Shown: positions 35,901-46,033, counted from the stretch's first letter. The stretch is 64,000 nt of DNA from Flavobacteriales bacterium (GCA_020630395.1 JAHDBM010000010.1:5054-69053); one strand, 5' to 3'. The notes: a model not told the origin generated them from the letters alone. Numbers and translations are program-made.

Positions 35901-36119
35901 GTTATATTGAGCATCATTTTCATTAAGCGAAAGAAGTTTTAGATTCTCTAGAATTCGTTCTTTCATTTCATTAGCCGCCTTGTTAGTAAATGTTATGGCT
36001 AATATATTTCTATATCGAGTTGGATTAGGATCACACAAAGCTATCTTAAGAAACTCCTTAACTAGGGTATAGGTTTTACCTGATCCTGCAGATGATTTAT
36101 ATACTAAAAAAGATTCCAA
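32955..36119 (-). CDS. UvrD/AddA-like helicase with C-terminal PD-(D/E)XK nuclease domain
   Basis: YKSSAGSGKTYTLVKEFLKIAL Walker A, ITFTNKAANEMKERI, IMVDEFQDTSILQW, IMTIHKSKGLQFPVVICPF, nuclease RPDKIILYNNKTYVIDFKTGE. Confidence 0.92.
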   Translation of the reverse strand: MESFLVYKSSAGSGKTYTLVKEFLKIALCDPNPTRYRNILAITFTNKAANEMKERILENLKLLSLNENDAQYNPQLIDDYSSSFKLDKETLKEKSWIVFQSILHNYSDLKVSTIDKFTHKIIRAFAKDLSLQPDFEIEMDVDTLLKSAINALVDEAGTKKTISSILLKLLDKQIDNEKSWNIEHGIFEFAKTIIREENAPFLDQLKGFSVKDLHDAAHTLAKKRQHVEEEIIKEAKHIIDLLNKHQIEKSFFSRGTFYNFFNDIREGKLEKLIEIGVTITNAIDPSIDKWLTTKAPEYAKQSLDHIKQKIRGCYGNILKLRPDYFTYQLLEENSFNIILANELYSKLNDLKETSGILLISDFNQLISEEIKDQPAPFIYEKIGERYKNIMVDEFQDTSILQWHNLLPLVDNSLSTGEQTLIVGDAKQAIYRFRGGKVEQFDSLPAIIDHNQDDLLLERETSLVNNFKEQLLEFNFRSHSQVVEFNNWFFEAITNFLPSQYKSIYNSVKQIPIEEKSTGIVHIKFIEETDKEELNNAYLASTLQQIKDVNQNGFSHKDICILVRDNKKSSLLADYLLEHQIEVITSESLVIHTNKEVNFLINFLSYIHQPNNNQAKIAITTYLAEQKTLNKLFLSNVKKEKFGNSIDLKGILNSFNKALNDIITLDVSIYDLAEHIIRTFQLNNGAPNPFLICLLDKIQEATFKQNDIGSFLEWWNEHGHKISISTPEGTNAVTIMTIHKSKGLQFPVVICPFVNWELKSRKSTLEWVNINTDLGLDLPVGLIPLKKAIKHTPFSSLLEREEESNLLDNINLLYVALTRPEKQLHIISDTNTTDKKGNLKKGLISSYLYDICQTHPNFIDNTILVGENKPIEQLNKDQQVINLLSINNILSTNWKDKVHLSELYKKNWTEGTYRESIEKGNTIHLILSKIETTTDTNKIIDRLSSEGAINYHNTEELKKEVSEIFNIPSVSEWFDGNGIVKNEHEIITNKGKSLRPDKIILYNNKTYVIDFKTGEKENKHKKQITIYGTILREMGYENVHQYLLYTKHKEVVLVP

Positions 36120-36192
36120 TTATTTAACGGTAGTAATGTTTTACTAAATATAGGCATCCTTTTAAAATCTAACGCGTTATTGCATTGGTTTG

Positions 36193-36223
36193 TTGATATT
36201 ATTAATAAAACGAGTTACTTTTG
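36193..36223 (+). promoter_or_regulatory. Bacteroidota-type promoter (TTG-N20-TACTTTTG)
   Basis: TTG 36193-36195, TACTTTTG 36216-36223. Confidence 0.5.
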
Positions 36224-36237
36224 TATCTGTAAAGAAT

Positions 36238-39200
36238 ATGTTGTTCATGCGGAGTAAATATCTATTGCTTGTATTTTTAAGTGTTATGGCACACTTTTCT
36301 TTCTCACAAAGAGGAAAAGATGGATCGTATACGGTTACTGGTACAACTGTTGTAAATGAATATACTAGATTAATTGCTACAGCAATAAGTGCATCAACAA
36401 CTATAACAATTCAGTCAACTACATTAAACGCAAATAGTCGATTTTCTGGAAATCTTCAACCCGGAGATTTATTATTTATTATGCAAGTTCAAGGGGTGGA
36501 AATTACAGGGGCAGTAGATCCTTCTCAAGCAAATGCAGGTATACCCAACAATAATACATGGGGTAATATTATAGATTACAGAAATGTTGGATTATATGAA
36601 TATGCTGAAGTCAAATCAATAATTTCTGGTTCCCAGATTGAACTTACCTGTGGTTTACAACATGATTATACATTAGGTAATTTTAGTGAAAAAGTTATTG
36701 TTGTTAGAGTTCCGAGATATAATGATTTAACGATTAGTAATGGGGCAACTTTAACAGCTGATGCATGGGATGGACAAACGGGAGGTGTTGTGGTTGTAGA
36801 AGTTTTGGGTAATACAGTTGTTAATGGAACTATTGATGTGTCAGAGAAAGGGTTTAGAGGAGGAGACTTAAATACTAATACTGGAAATTACGAGTGGCAT
36901 TTTACAGGAAGTGATGCAACATTTGGAGGGGAAAAAGGAGAAGGGATAGCAGGTTATAAAACAGAATTAAATATTTTTGGAGGTATGTATGGTATGGGAG
37001 CTCCTGCCAATGGTGGTGGTGCCGGAAACTCTCATAATGGTGGTGGTGCTGGTGGAGCAAATGCTTCTAAACCTACTTTAACATGGACAGGGAAAGGAAT
37101 ACCTCAAATTACTAATCCAGCATGGGCAAACGCATGGAATGTAGAACAAGCAGGTTTAGCGACATCACATTCTTCGGGAGGAGGTAGAGGAGGATATTGT
37201 TGGAGTACATCTAATGGTGATGCATTAACTCAACCTCCAGGAGATGCAGTTTGGGGAGGTCACAATAGAGCAAATTACGGAGGTGTAGGTGGTCGACCTT
37301 TAGATTATTCTGCAGGTAGAATATTTTTTGGTGGAGGTGGAGGTGCCGGGCATCAAAACGATAGTGAAGGAGGAAAAGGAGGAAGTGCTGCTGGTATCGT
37401 TATGTTAAACACCTATGGACCTGTAACTGGAGTGGGTTCTATTACAGCTAACGGTCAAGAAGGAACAGGTTCAGATCAATTGTCAGCTCCATTTTCTGGT
37501 CAAGTTAATCGAGATGGAAGTGGAGGAGGTGGAGCCGGAGGTACTATTTTAATTAAAAATATTGGGGGGATTAGTATTGGATCAATTGAAGCTAAAGGTG
37601 GAGATGGCGGAAATCAAGTTATTAGAACAGGTTTATTTGGAGGCAGCCTAGCAGAAGCTCAAGGACCAGGAGGTGGTGGAAGTGGAGGTTATGTGGGGTT
37701 ATCTACTTTAGGAGTTATTAGTGATCTTGAAGGCGGAATAAACGGCACAACTAATTCTTCTAGTATTACAGAGTTTCCTCCTAATGGAGCAACAAAAGGG
37801 GATACTGGTTATTTAGAACAAATTAATTCTAATTATAATATTATTGTTGATAACGACACAATATGTGGAGGAGGAACTGTTACGATTTCACCAACTATTG
37901 TTGGAGTTTTGCCTACAACTGGCGGACAATTAGATTGGTACGATAGTTATTTTTCTCAAACGTCATTACATACAGGGAACACATTTACTACTCCAATATT
38001 AAATACAACAACTACCTATTACTTTGGAGGTTGTAATATCCCGTTTAGAGATAGTGTAACTATTGTCGTTTCTCCACCTATTGTTATTGATAGCTCATCA
38101 ATATCTATAACGCATGAATCATGTGATGGAAATGATGGGTCAATTACCGGAATAACAGCTAGTGGTGGTTTGGGAGCACTTGAATATTACTGGAATAATA
38201 CACTTTCTACATCTATTGACACAATAAACCTTTCAGGAGGAACATTTGAATTAATTGTATTTGATTCTATTGGATGTTCTGATACATTATCAAACTTAGT
38301 TGTAAACGGCACATTTGTTCCTACTATAGATACTTCTTTTATGGTGAAAGTTAAAGATACTTGTGCTAGAGTTACTGGAGAACTTAATGGAGTTATAGTT
38401 ACTGGCGGTAGCGGAAGTTACCTTTATGAGGTAAATGGAATAATAGTACCAAGTCTTAATGTCAATAATTTATCAGCAGGTATTCATCAAGTGGTTGTAA
38501 TTGATAATAATAGTGGGTGTACTGATACTATGGATATTCCAATTGGTTTAATTTCACCTCCATCTTTATTTTTAGGAAACGATACAACTATTTGTACGGG
38601 ACAGAGTTTATTGCTAGATGGAACAACAACTGGAGTTACCTATTTATGGCAAGACGCAAGTACAAACGCTAATTTTAATGTTGTTTCTCCTGGATTATAT
38701 TGGTTAGAGATTGATGCTGGAGGATGCACAGCTAGAGACAGTATAAATGTTGCCTTTACTAATGGAACACCTGTTAATCTTGGAAACGACACAACACTTT
38801 GTGCAGGGCAATCTTTGTTATTAGATGCAACTGTTGCTGGAGCAACTTATGAGTGGCAAGATTTCTCTACAAATTCAACTTTTTTAGTTACTACTGCTGG
38901 ACAATATTATGTTGAAGTTGATGAAGGCGGTTGTATTAATAGGGATACAATTAATGTTACTTATTCTAACACATCACTTTCGTTAGGAAATGATACTAGT
39001 TTATGTGATTTAGATAGTTTGGTTTTCGATATATCTCAACCAGGTGCAACTTATCTTTGGAGTGATGCATCAACAAACGCAAAATTTTCTATTACCGGTC
39101 CTGGTTTATATTGGGGAGAAATTAAAATAGGGAATTGTACCGCAAGAGATTCAATTAATGTTACCTATGGTGTTTCTCCAAATCCAAACTTTGGAAATGA

Positions 39201-40077
39201 TACTACAATATGCTCAGGTGAAACATTATTATTAGAGGCAACTGTTCCTGGAGCTACATACGAATGGCAAGACTTATCAACTAATGCAACTTATACAGTT
39301 AGTTTTGCAGGACAATACCATGTAGAGGTGAATAATAACGGATGTTTAGGTAGGGATACTATAGATGTTACTTATCAAAATGTTCAAGTAGATTTAGGAA
39401 GTGATGTTGTGTTATGTGATGCTCAAACGTTAACATTAGATATAACTGAACCAGGAGCTACATACTTATGGAGTGATGCCAGTACAAATGCTACATTAAC
39501 TATAGCTAATCAAGGTTTATATTGGGGAGAAGTAACAATTGGTAATTGTTCTGATAGAGATTCCATTAATATTACTTATGAAGTAACACCTGTTGTTTAC
39601 ATTGGAAATGACACGCTAATATGTGATGATCAAGAGTTATATTTAGATGCATCAGTTCCTGGAGCAACATATTTGTGGGATGATGGTACCATGTTGCCAA
39701 ATAGAACAATTGATGAAGAAGGACAATATTATGTTAGGGTTACGAATGGATGTGGAGTGGATAACGATACCATAAATATTAATACAAAAGATTGTTCGTG
39801 TAATATATTTATGCCAAATGCTTTTTCTCCTAATGGAGATGGATTTAATGATGTTTATATACCTCAAATATCATGTGAGTTTCATCAGTTTGAGTTAAGA
39901 ATATATAATAGACAAGGAATTCTAGTATATTACAGTGAAGATCCAAAAGAAACTTGGGATGGTAATCATAAAGGTGGGGTTAATGAATCTGAAGTTTATG
40001 TATGGACACTTAAGTATCGTATTATAGGTGATGTTGAAATTCAAGTTAAGAGAGGTCACTTAACAATGGTTAGGTAA
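36238..40077 (+). CDS. Secreted Gly-rich repeat protein with gliding motility-associated (T9SS type B) C-terminal domain
   Basis: Signal peptide MRSKYLLLVFLSVMAHFSFSQ; PNAFSPNGDGFNDVYIP...YSEDPKETWDGNHKGG C-terminus. The ORF-track start 36190 overlaps a promoter, so ATG 36238 or 36247 is preferred. Confidence 0.87.
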   Translation: MLFMRSKYLLLVFLSVMAHFSFSQRGKDGSYTVTGTTVVNEYTRLIATAISASTTITIQSTTLNANSRFSGNLQPGDLLFIMQVQGVEITGAVDPSQANAGIPNNNTWGNIIDYRNVGLYEYAEVKSIISGSQIELTCGLQHDYTLGNFSEKVIVVRVPRYNDLTISNGATLTADAWDGQTGGVVVVEVLGNTVVNGTIDVSEKGFRGGDLNTNTGNYEWHFTGSDATFGGEKGEGIAGYKTELNIFGGMYGMGAPANGGGAGNSHNGGGAGGANASKPTLTWTGKGIPQITNPAWANAWNVEQAGLATSHSSGGGRGGYCWSTSNGDALTQPPGDAVWGGHNRANYGGVGGRPLDYSAGRIFFGGGGGAGHQNDSEGGKGGSAAGIVMLNTYGPVTGVGSITANGQEGTGSDQLSAPFSGQVNRDGSGGGGAGGTILIKNIGGISIGSIEAKGGDGGNQVIRTGLFGGSLAEAQGPGGGGSGGYVGLSTLGVISDLEGGINGTTNSSSITEFPPNGATKGDTGYLEQINSNYNIIVDNDTICGGGTVTISPTIVGVLPTTGGQLDWYDSYFSQTSLHTGNTFTTPILNTTTTYYFGGCNIPFRDSVTIVVSPPIVIDSSSISITHESCDGNDGSITGITASGGLGALEYYWNNTLSTSIDTINLSGGTFELIVFDSIGCSDTLSNLVVNGTFVPTIDTSFMVKVKDTCARVTGELNGVIVTGGSGSYLYEVNGIIVPSLNVNNLSAGIHQVVVIDNNSGCTDTMDIPIGLISPPSLFLGNDTTICTGQSLLLDGTTTGVTYLWQDASTNANFNVVSPGLYWLEIDAGGCTARDSINVAFTNGTPVNLGNDTTLCAGQSLLLDATVAGATYEWQDFSTNSTFLVTTAGQYYVEVDEGGCINRDTINVTYSNTSLSLGNDTSLCDLDSLVFDISQPGATYLWSDASTNAKFSITGPGLYWGEIKIGNCTARDSINVTYGVSPNPNFGNDTTICSGETLLLEATVPGATYEWQDLSTNATYTVSFAGQYHVEVNNNGCLGRDTIDVTYQNVQVDLGSDVVLCDAQTLTLDITEPGATYLWSDASTNATLTIANQGLYWGEVTIGNCSDRDSINITYEVTPVVYIGNDTLICDDQELYLDASVPGATYLWDDGTMLPNRTIDEEGQYYVRVTNGCGVDNDTININTKDCSCNIFMPNAFSPNGDGFNDVYIPQISCEFHQFELRIYNRQGILVYYSEDPKETWDGNHKGGVNESEVYVWTLKYRIIGDVEIQVKRGHLTMVR
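38575..39807 (+). repeat. Six ~68/69-codon tandem repeats (A-B-A-B-A-B)
   Basis: GNDTT-type unit starts at 38575, 38782, 38986, 39193, 39397, 39604. Confidence 0.93.
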
Positions 40078-41475
40078 CTACTTCTTCCTATACACATTAT
40101 ACTCAACAGTTCTATGCTCATCAATTTTATTACATTGTATAAGTTGCTCAAACAGTAACGTATCACTAAAACGATCTTTATTAATCCCTTCCTCTAAAGG
40201 AGCAAACCAATTTTCCCAAATAATAATATCATTTGATTTTATGAGATTTAGATTTAACCTGTCTTTACTTGTTCTATTAAATGGATCATGATCTAATACT
40301 AAACTTAAATAGGGGTGTGCATAATGTAAAGTATGTTTTTCTAAAGAAAGTTGTTTCATTTTATCAGCTATTTCAATCGCACAAATTTGATCGGGTATTA
40401 GAGATAAATCTTTCTTCCAATGAATAGCAGTATGGTTACTAGTGAATTGGAAAACAATTATTCCAGTCATAAGTATGCTTTTAAATATTAATGTCCCTCT
40501 CTTAATTTGGTTACTATAAAGCAATATAATCGCATTAAAACCTTCAAGAGCTACTAATGCAATTAATGGTGTTATGGCAATAAGTACGCGTTTTAATCCC
40601 ATAGAATTAAATATGCCGTATACCCAAAAAATCGAATGAGCAGTAATAAAAACAACTACACACCCAATGATAAGAATAGTCCATTCCGTATTTGTCTTTT
40701 TAATAATTAACTTGTAAATAAAAGAAGCAATTCCAATAAAAAACAAGATGTAAACAGGTAGTCCTACAACATATTGAAGTTGTTCTACAAAATGGAAAGC
40801 ATTACCACTACCATATGTGCTACTTAATCTTGCATAGGGGTTTTGAGTAAACAACCATAGTATATCTTGAAAAACTACACCTCCAATTATAGAATAGATT
40901 ACATGTCCAGTTAATATGAATGGAATATTTTTAAATTGTCTTTTATATAAAAGGTATAAACCAATAATGCCTAATATAATCATACCCTCACTTCGTATAA
41001 AAGGAAGAAAAGAAAGCAAAATCAAAGCAATAACTGTTTTGTCTTTTAGTAATAAATAGATTCCTAATATTAAAAAGAAAGCAAAAAGAGGTTCAGTTAA
41101 ACTTGAGAATGTTAATACAAAGAAAAGCGAAGAACTTAATAATAGTAGTGAGGCAAGTAAAGGCAGTCGTAGTTTAAAATGATCAGCAACTTTAAACGTA
41201 AAATGTAAAGAACCTAAACCAACAAGGACATTAAACACTTTAATACCAATAAAACCAAACTGAGCAAAAGGACTTGCAAGTAATGTGAAAATGGGCTTTC
41301 CCCAATGGTCAAAATACAGCTCAGGATGAACAGGAGCATATTTAGCAATTAAAAAATGTTGTATACTGTCACCAGCATCACCTGTTCCATTATAAATAGA
41401 GATAATTACAGCCGAAATGACTAAATATAGAACTCCAAATAACCAAAAAGGTATTGAAGCTTGTTTAATATTCAT
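40078..41475 (-). CDS. Multi-pass membrane protein, glycosyltransferase family 39/87-like
   Basis: About ten TM helices, SIQHFLIAKYAPVHPELYFDHWGKPIFTLLASPFAQFG early luminal motif. Confidence 0.65.
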   Translation of the reverse strand: MNIKQASIPFWLFGVLYLVISAVIISIYNGTGDAGDSIQHFLIAKYAPVHPELYFDHWGKPIFTLLASPFAQFGFIGIKVFNVLVGLGSLHFTFKVADHFKLRLPLLASLLLLSSSLFFVLTFSSLTEPLFAFFLILGIYLLLKDKTVIALILLSFLPFIRSEGMIILGIIGLYLLYKRQFKNIPFILTGHVIYSIIGGVVFQDILWLFTQNPYARLSSTYGSGNAFHFVEQLQYVVGLPVYILFFIGIASFIYKLIIKKTNTEWTILIIGCVVVFITAHSIFWVYGIFNSMGLKRVLIAITPLIALVALEGFNAIILLYSNQIKRGTLIFKSILMTGIIVFQFTSNHTAIHWKKDLSLIPDQICAIEIADKMKQLSLEKHTLHYAHPYLSLVLDHDPFNRTSKDRLNLNLIKSNDIIIWENWFAPLEEGINKDRFSDTLLFEQLIQCNKIDEHRTVEYNVYRKK

Positions 41476-41483
41476 TTCAATGA

Positions 41484-43913
41484 TTAAGCTGGGTAATCAT
41501 TAGGATTGTATTCGTGCATCATATTATAGGCAGCATCTATAATGTCATCAATACTAGGTTTTGAGAAATAATCTCCATCAGTACCGTAAGCTGGCCTATG
41601 TTCTTTTGCCGTTAAAGTTTGTGGTTTACTGTCTAAATACTCAAATCCGTTTTGCTCTACAAGAATTTTATCTAACATAAATCCTGCAGCTCCTCCAGGA
41701 ACATCTTCATCCACAATAAGTAGCTTGTTAGTTTTCTTTAAAGACTCAACAATCGCATGATGTATATCAAAAGGCAATAATGTTTGTACATCTATTAGTT
41801 CAACATTAATTCCAAGCGTTAATAATTCTTTTGCAGCTTCTGTACATAAATTAAACGTAGAACCGTATGATACAATAGTAATATCGTTTCCTTCTTTTGT
41901 TATTTCAGGAACACCTAGTGGTTCTTTAAATAAGCCTAAGTTATTTGGAGCTTTTTCTTTTGTCCTGTAACCATTAAGTGGTTCTATAACTAGAGCAGGA
42001 TCTTCACTTGCTAATAGTGTATTGTAAAACCCAGCAGCTTTAGTCATGTTTCTTGGTACACAAACATGCATTCCTCTTAACGAATGAATAATCATTCCCA
42101 TGGGAGATCCAGAATGCCAAATTCCTTCTAGTCTATGACCTCTAGTTCTTACAATTAAGGGAGCCTTTTGTGTTCCTTTAGTTCTGTAATGCAAGGTGGC
42201 TAAATCATCACTTAATGTTTGTATTCCATACAATAAATAATCTAAGTATTGAATTTCTGCAATTGGCCTTAGTCCTCTTAATGCTAAACCAATTCCTTGT
42301 CCAATAATGGTAGCTTCTCTAATTCCGGTATCTGTAACCCGCAGTTCACCATACTTTTCCTGCATGCCTTCCATGCTCTGGTTTACTCCACCAATAAAAC
42401 CAGTATCTTCCCCAAAAGTTAATACCAATGGGTTGTTTTTAAGATGATAATCGAAATTTTCTCGTAAAATAATTCTTCCATCTACCATCTCAGTATTGTC
42501 AGCATAAGTTGGTTCTGTAGAATTTACATTTAAAGCATTATTAGCATGCTCATTTAATAAATAAGCACTATATCTTTGCTGATTTTCATTGTTTTGATTC
42601 GACAACCAGTTTGTCGCTTGAACAACAGAAGAAAGATTTTCTCCATTAGCTAAACGAATTGCTTTTTTAATAGCACTATAAATATCTTTTCTCTGAGGTT
42701 CGCCATTGCTTTTTAATTCATTTAACTCCTTTTCAATAAAAACCTTATTACTGCTTTCTTTTGCAATATCAGTAATAAGAGCAATTGCTTCTTGGTGTTC
42801 TTTTTTTATTGGTTCAAGAAAATTAGACCAAGCCGTTTTTTTAGCTTCTCTAACTTCTTTTTTAGTTTCTTTTTCAATAGCAACTAGTTCTTCTTCAGTT
42901 GCTAATTCTTTTCCGTATTCTTTTTTATAATCAAGAATCCATTTTCTAAATTGATTAATTCCATCATACTCTTTCTCCCAAGCCAATCTTTCTTCCGATT
43001 TATATCGCTCATGAGACCCAGAAGTTGAGTGTCCTTGTGGTTGTGTTACTTCTTCTACGTGTATTAATACAGGAGTGTGATGCTCTCTGGCATAAGCTGT
43101 AGCATCTAAATATGTTTGGCATAAACCTGGATAATCCCAACCTTTAACTTTGTATATTTTAAAACCAGCTTCAGTTTCGGTCTCTTCAAATCCTTTAAGG
43201 ATAGTAGAGATGCTTTCTTTTGTAGTTTGATATTTTTTAGGAACAGATATTCCATGACCATCATCCCAAACCGACATCACCATAGGAACTTGTAACACAC
43301 CAGCAGCATTAATGGTCTCAAAAAATAACCCTTCAGACGTAGAAGCATCTCCAATAGTACCAAAAGCAACTTCATTTCCTTTGTTGGTAAATTGATCGTA
43401 AGAATGTAAGTCGTTATTGTTTCGATATAATTTAGAAGCTAATGCTAATCCTAAAAGTCTAGGCATTTGCGAAGCAGTAGGAGAAGCATCAGCACTAGAG
43501 TTTTTTTGCTTCATTAGGTTTTTCCAACTACCATCAGGGTTTATGTTTTGTGTACTAAAATGACCACCCATTTGTCTACCGCCCGAAAATGGTTCGTTTT
43601 CTAAATTCGTATCAGCATATAAACCTGCAAAAAATTGAGTGGGAGTTAAATGACCAATTGCCATCATAATGGTTTGGTCTCTGTAGTACCCACTTCTAAA
43701 ATCCCCATCCTTAAATTGTTTAGCAAGTGCAATTTGAGCAAGTTCTTTTCCATCACCAAAAATCCCAAATTTTGCTTTGCCAGTAAGTACTTCTCTTCTA
43801 CCTAAAAGAGAAAGCTCTCTACTTAAATGTATCAGACGATAATCTTGAAGAATTTCATTTTTAAAATCTTCAAAAGTAACCTCTTTAGCGTTTTGCTCTT
43901 TTGTTTCTTGCAT
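41484..43913 (-). CDS. Fused alpha/beta subunit branched-chain 2-oxoacid (2-oxoisovalerate) dehydrogenase E1
   Basis: E1-alpha motifs (GGRQMGGHFS, GTIGDASTSEGLFFETINAAGV) followed by E1-beta (VLTFGEDTGFIGGVNQSMEGMQEKYGELRVTDTGIREATIIGQGIGLAL). Confidence 0.92.
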   Translation of the reverse strand: MQETKEQNAKEVTFEDFKNEILQDYRLIHLSRELSLLGRREVLTGKAKFGIFGDGKELAQIALAKQFKDGDFRSGYYRDQTIMMAIGHLTPTQFFAGLYADTNLENEPFSGGRQMGGHFSTQNINPDGSWKNLMKQKNSSADASPTASQMPRLLGLALASKLYRNNNDLHSYDQFTNKGNEVAFGTIGDASTSEGLFFETINAAGVLQVPMVMSVWDDGHGISVPKKYQTTKESISTILKGFEETETEAGFKIYKVKGWDYPGLCQTYLDATAYAREHHTPVLIHVEEVTQPQGHSTSGSHERYKSEERLAWEKEYDGINQFRKWILDYKKEYGKELATEEELVAIEKETKKEVREAKKTAWSNFLEPIKKEHQEAIALITDIAKESSNKVFIEKELNELKSNGEPQRKDIYSAIKKAIRLANGENLSSVVQATNWLSNQNNENQQRYSAYLLNEHANNALNVNSTEPTYADNTEMVDGRIILRENFDYHLKNNPLVLTFGEDTGFIGGVNQSMEGMQEKYGELRVTDTGIREATIIGQGIGLALRGLRPIAEIQYLDYLLYGIQTLSDDLATLHYRTKGTQKAPLIVRTRGHRLEGIWHSGSPMGMIIHSLRGMHVCVPRNMTKAAGFYNTLLASEDPALVIEPLNGYRTKEKAPNNLGLFKEPLGVPEITKEGNDITIVSYGSTFNLCTEAAKELLTLGINVELIDVQTLLPFDIHHAIVESLKKTNKLLIVDEDVPGGAAGFMLDKILVEQNGFEYLDSKPQTLTAKEHRPAYGTDGDYFSKPSIDDIIDAAYNMMHEYNPNDYPA

Positions 43914-44115
43914 ATGGCTGGAAATTTAGAAGGTTAAAGATAGGTAAAATTTACATTTTATCCCTTGGGGGTATCTAATTTCACGAGACATAATTTGAAT
44001 AAATCAATCTAGATTAATTTGCTATGCATAATACTACAACATACCAGATGCGAATAACTGTTTTCTATTGTGTATGAAGTATTGTTTTTAGGCATATTTC
44101 ATTAACTTAGCTTTT

Positions 44116-45258
44116 GTGAATTTGAATAATAAAAAAATAGGAATACTTGGTGGTGGTCAGCTAGGTAGAATGTTTATCGAAGAGACAATAAAGTTCGATT
44201 TAAATATCTCTATATTAGACCCTAATGAAGAATGTCCAAGTAGGCACTTGGCTACTAAATATGTTAAAGGCAACTTTAACAATTATGAAGATGTTTTAGC
44301 ATTTGGTAGGGAGGTAGATCTCATTACAATAGAAATAGAACATGTCAATACAGAAGCATTATATCAATTAGTAAAAGAAGGAAAGGAAGTATATCCTCAG
44401 CCTAATGTAATTGAATTAATAAAAGATAAGGGGACTCAAAAACAGTTTTATGCAACTCATGATATTCCAACAAGCTCATTTAAATTAATAGATAATAATC
44501 AAGATTTAAAAAGTATTGCTATCCCTTTTGTAGCCAAAAAGAGAACCGGAGGTTATGATGGTAATGGAGTAAAAGTGGTAAGAAGCTTAGCGGATTTAGA
44601 TGATGAGTTTTTTAATGCGGCAATTCTTGTAGAAGAACTTATTCCATTTGAAAAAGAATTATCAGTCATAATAGGAAGAAATAAAAAAGGAGAAGTTACT
44701 ACTTATGATATGGTAGAGCAAGAGTTTAACACTGAAGCTAATTTAGTAGAGTTTTTATTTGCTCCTGCAGATGTAAATGAAGATATTAAAAAGAGAGGAA
44801 TTGAAATAGCAGAGAAGATAATTTCTAAACTTGACATGGTTGGTATTTTGGCAGTTGAGTTATTTCTAACTAAAGATGGAGAGTTGCTAGTAAATGAGAT
44901 GGCGCCAAGGGCACACAATAGCGGACATCACACTATTGAAGCAAATGAGGTGTCTCAATTTGAATTACATGCAAGAACAATATTAAATCTCCCACTAGGA
45001 AACACTAAAACCGTATTAGCAGGTGTAATGATTAATTTGCTCGGAGATAAAAGTTATCAAGGAGAGGTTGTTTATGAAGAAATTGAAAAGGCTATGAATA
45101 CTAATGGAGCCTTTATACATTTGTATGGTAAAAAAATGACAAAGCCTTTTAGAAAGATGGGGCACCTTACGGTTGTAAGTGATGATTTAGATGAAGCAAA
45201 ATCAAAAGCCTTGTTATTGAAAGAATTAGTAAAAGTTAAAGGGAATAAGAAGATATGA
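44116..45258 (+). CDS. purK: 5-(carboxyamino)imidazole ribonucleotide synthase
   Basis: [50 protein letters not shown] start. Confidence 0.96.
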   Translation: MNLNNKKIGILGGGQLGRMFIEETIKFDLNISILDPNEECPSRHLATKYVKGNFNNYEDVLAFGREVDLITIEIEHVNTEALYQLVKEGKEVYPQPNVIELIKDKGTQKQFYATHDIPTSSFKLIDNNQDLKSIAIPFVAKKRTGGYDGNGVKVVRSLADLDDEFFNAAILVEELIPFEKELSVIIGRNKKGEVTTYDMVEQEFNTEANLVEFLFAPADVNEDIKKRGIEIAEKIISKLDMVGILAVELFLTKDGELLVNEMAPRAHNSGHHTIEANEVSQFELHARTILNLPLGNTKTVLAGVMINLLGDKSYQGEVVYEEIEKAMNTNGAFIHLYGKKMTKPFRKMGHLTVVSDDLDEAKSKALLLKELVKVKGNKKI

Positions 45259-45734
45259 GTGCTCAAGTAGGAATTATAATGGGAAGTAAGTCAGACTTGC
45301 CAGTTATGCAAGATGCAATTGATGTATTAAAAGAACTAGGAGTTGAGACAGAAGTTTCAATTGTTTCTGCTCATAGAACACCAGATTTAATGTTTTCTTA
45401 TGCTAAAGAAGCTAAGCAAAATGGACTTAAAGTTATTATAGCTGGTGCAGGAGGTGCAGCTCATCTTCCTGGTATGACGGCAAGTTTAACAACATTACCT
45501 GTAATAGGAGTGCCTGTGAAATCAAGAAACTCCATTGATGGGTGGGATTCTATACTTTCTATATTACAAATGCCTAATGGAGTACCAGTTGCAACTGTTG
45601 CTTTAAATGCGGCAAAGAATGCGGGTATATTAGCAGCTCAAATTATTGGAGCTAATGATGAATTAGTATCTGATAAACTAGAGAGATTTAAGACAGAAAT
45701 GAGAGATAAAGTTTTATCAACTTTTAAGCTTTAA
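45255..45734 (+). CDS. purE: 5-(carboxyamino)imidazole ribonucleotide mutase
   Basis: [50 protein letters not shown] overlap with purK. Confidence 0.97.
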   Translation: MSAQVGIIMGSKSDLPVMQDAIDVLKELGVETEVSIVSAHRTPDLMFSYAKEAKQNGLKVIIAGAGGAAHLPGMTASLTTLPVIGVPVKSRNSIDGWDSILSILQMPNGVPVATVALNAAKNAGILAAQIIGANDELVSDKLERFKTEMRDKVLSTFKL

Positions 45735-45742
45735 TTGAAAAA

Positions 45743-46033
45743 ATGAACAAGTTATATAAGTACATACCAAAAAAAATAAGGAACAAATGGATATTAGCTC
45801 CATTGGTATTGTTTGTATGGTTATTGTTTTTTGAGGATATAAACATTATTTCTCTTATTAGTACTAAGTCTAAGATCTCTCAGTTAGAAAAAGAATGGAG
45901 TTATAAAGAGGAAAAGATTAAAGAGTCTAAAGAGAAAAAAGCCCTCATCATTAAAGATGTCGAAAAATATGCTAGAGAAACATATTGGATGAAAAAGCCA
46001 AATGAGGAAATTTTTATTTTCTCAGAAAAATAA
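45743..46033 (+). CDS. FtsB/DivIC-like septum formation initiator family protein
   Basis: Single TM followed by coiled coil (ISQLEKEWSYKEEKIKESKEKK...VEKYARETYWMKKPNEEIFIF). Confidence 0.85.
   Translation: MNKLYKYIPKKIRNKWILAPLVLFVWLLFFEDINIISLISTKSKISQLEKEWSYKEEKIKESKEKKALIIKDVEKYARETYWMKKPNEEIFIFSEK

Noticed and set aside
41484-43913. E1 alpha/beta fusion considered as a novel fusion
   Set aside because: Fused E1 alpha-beta proteins are common in this phylum.
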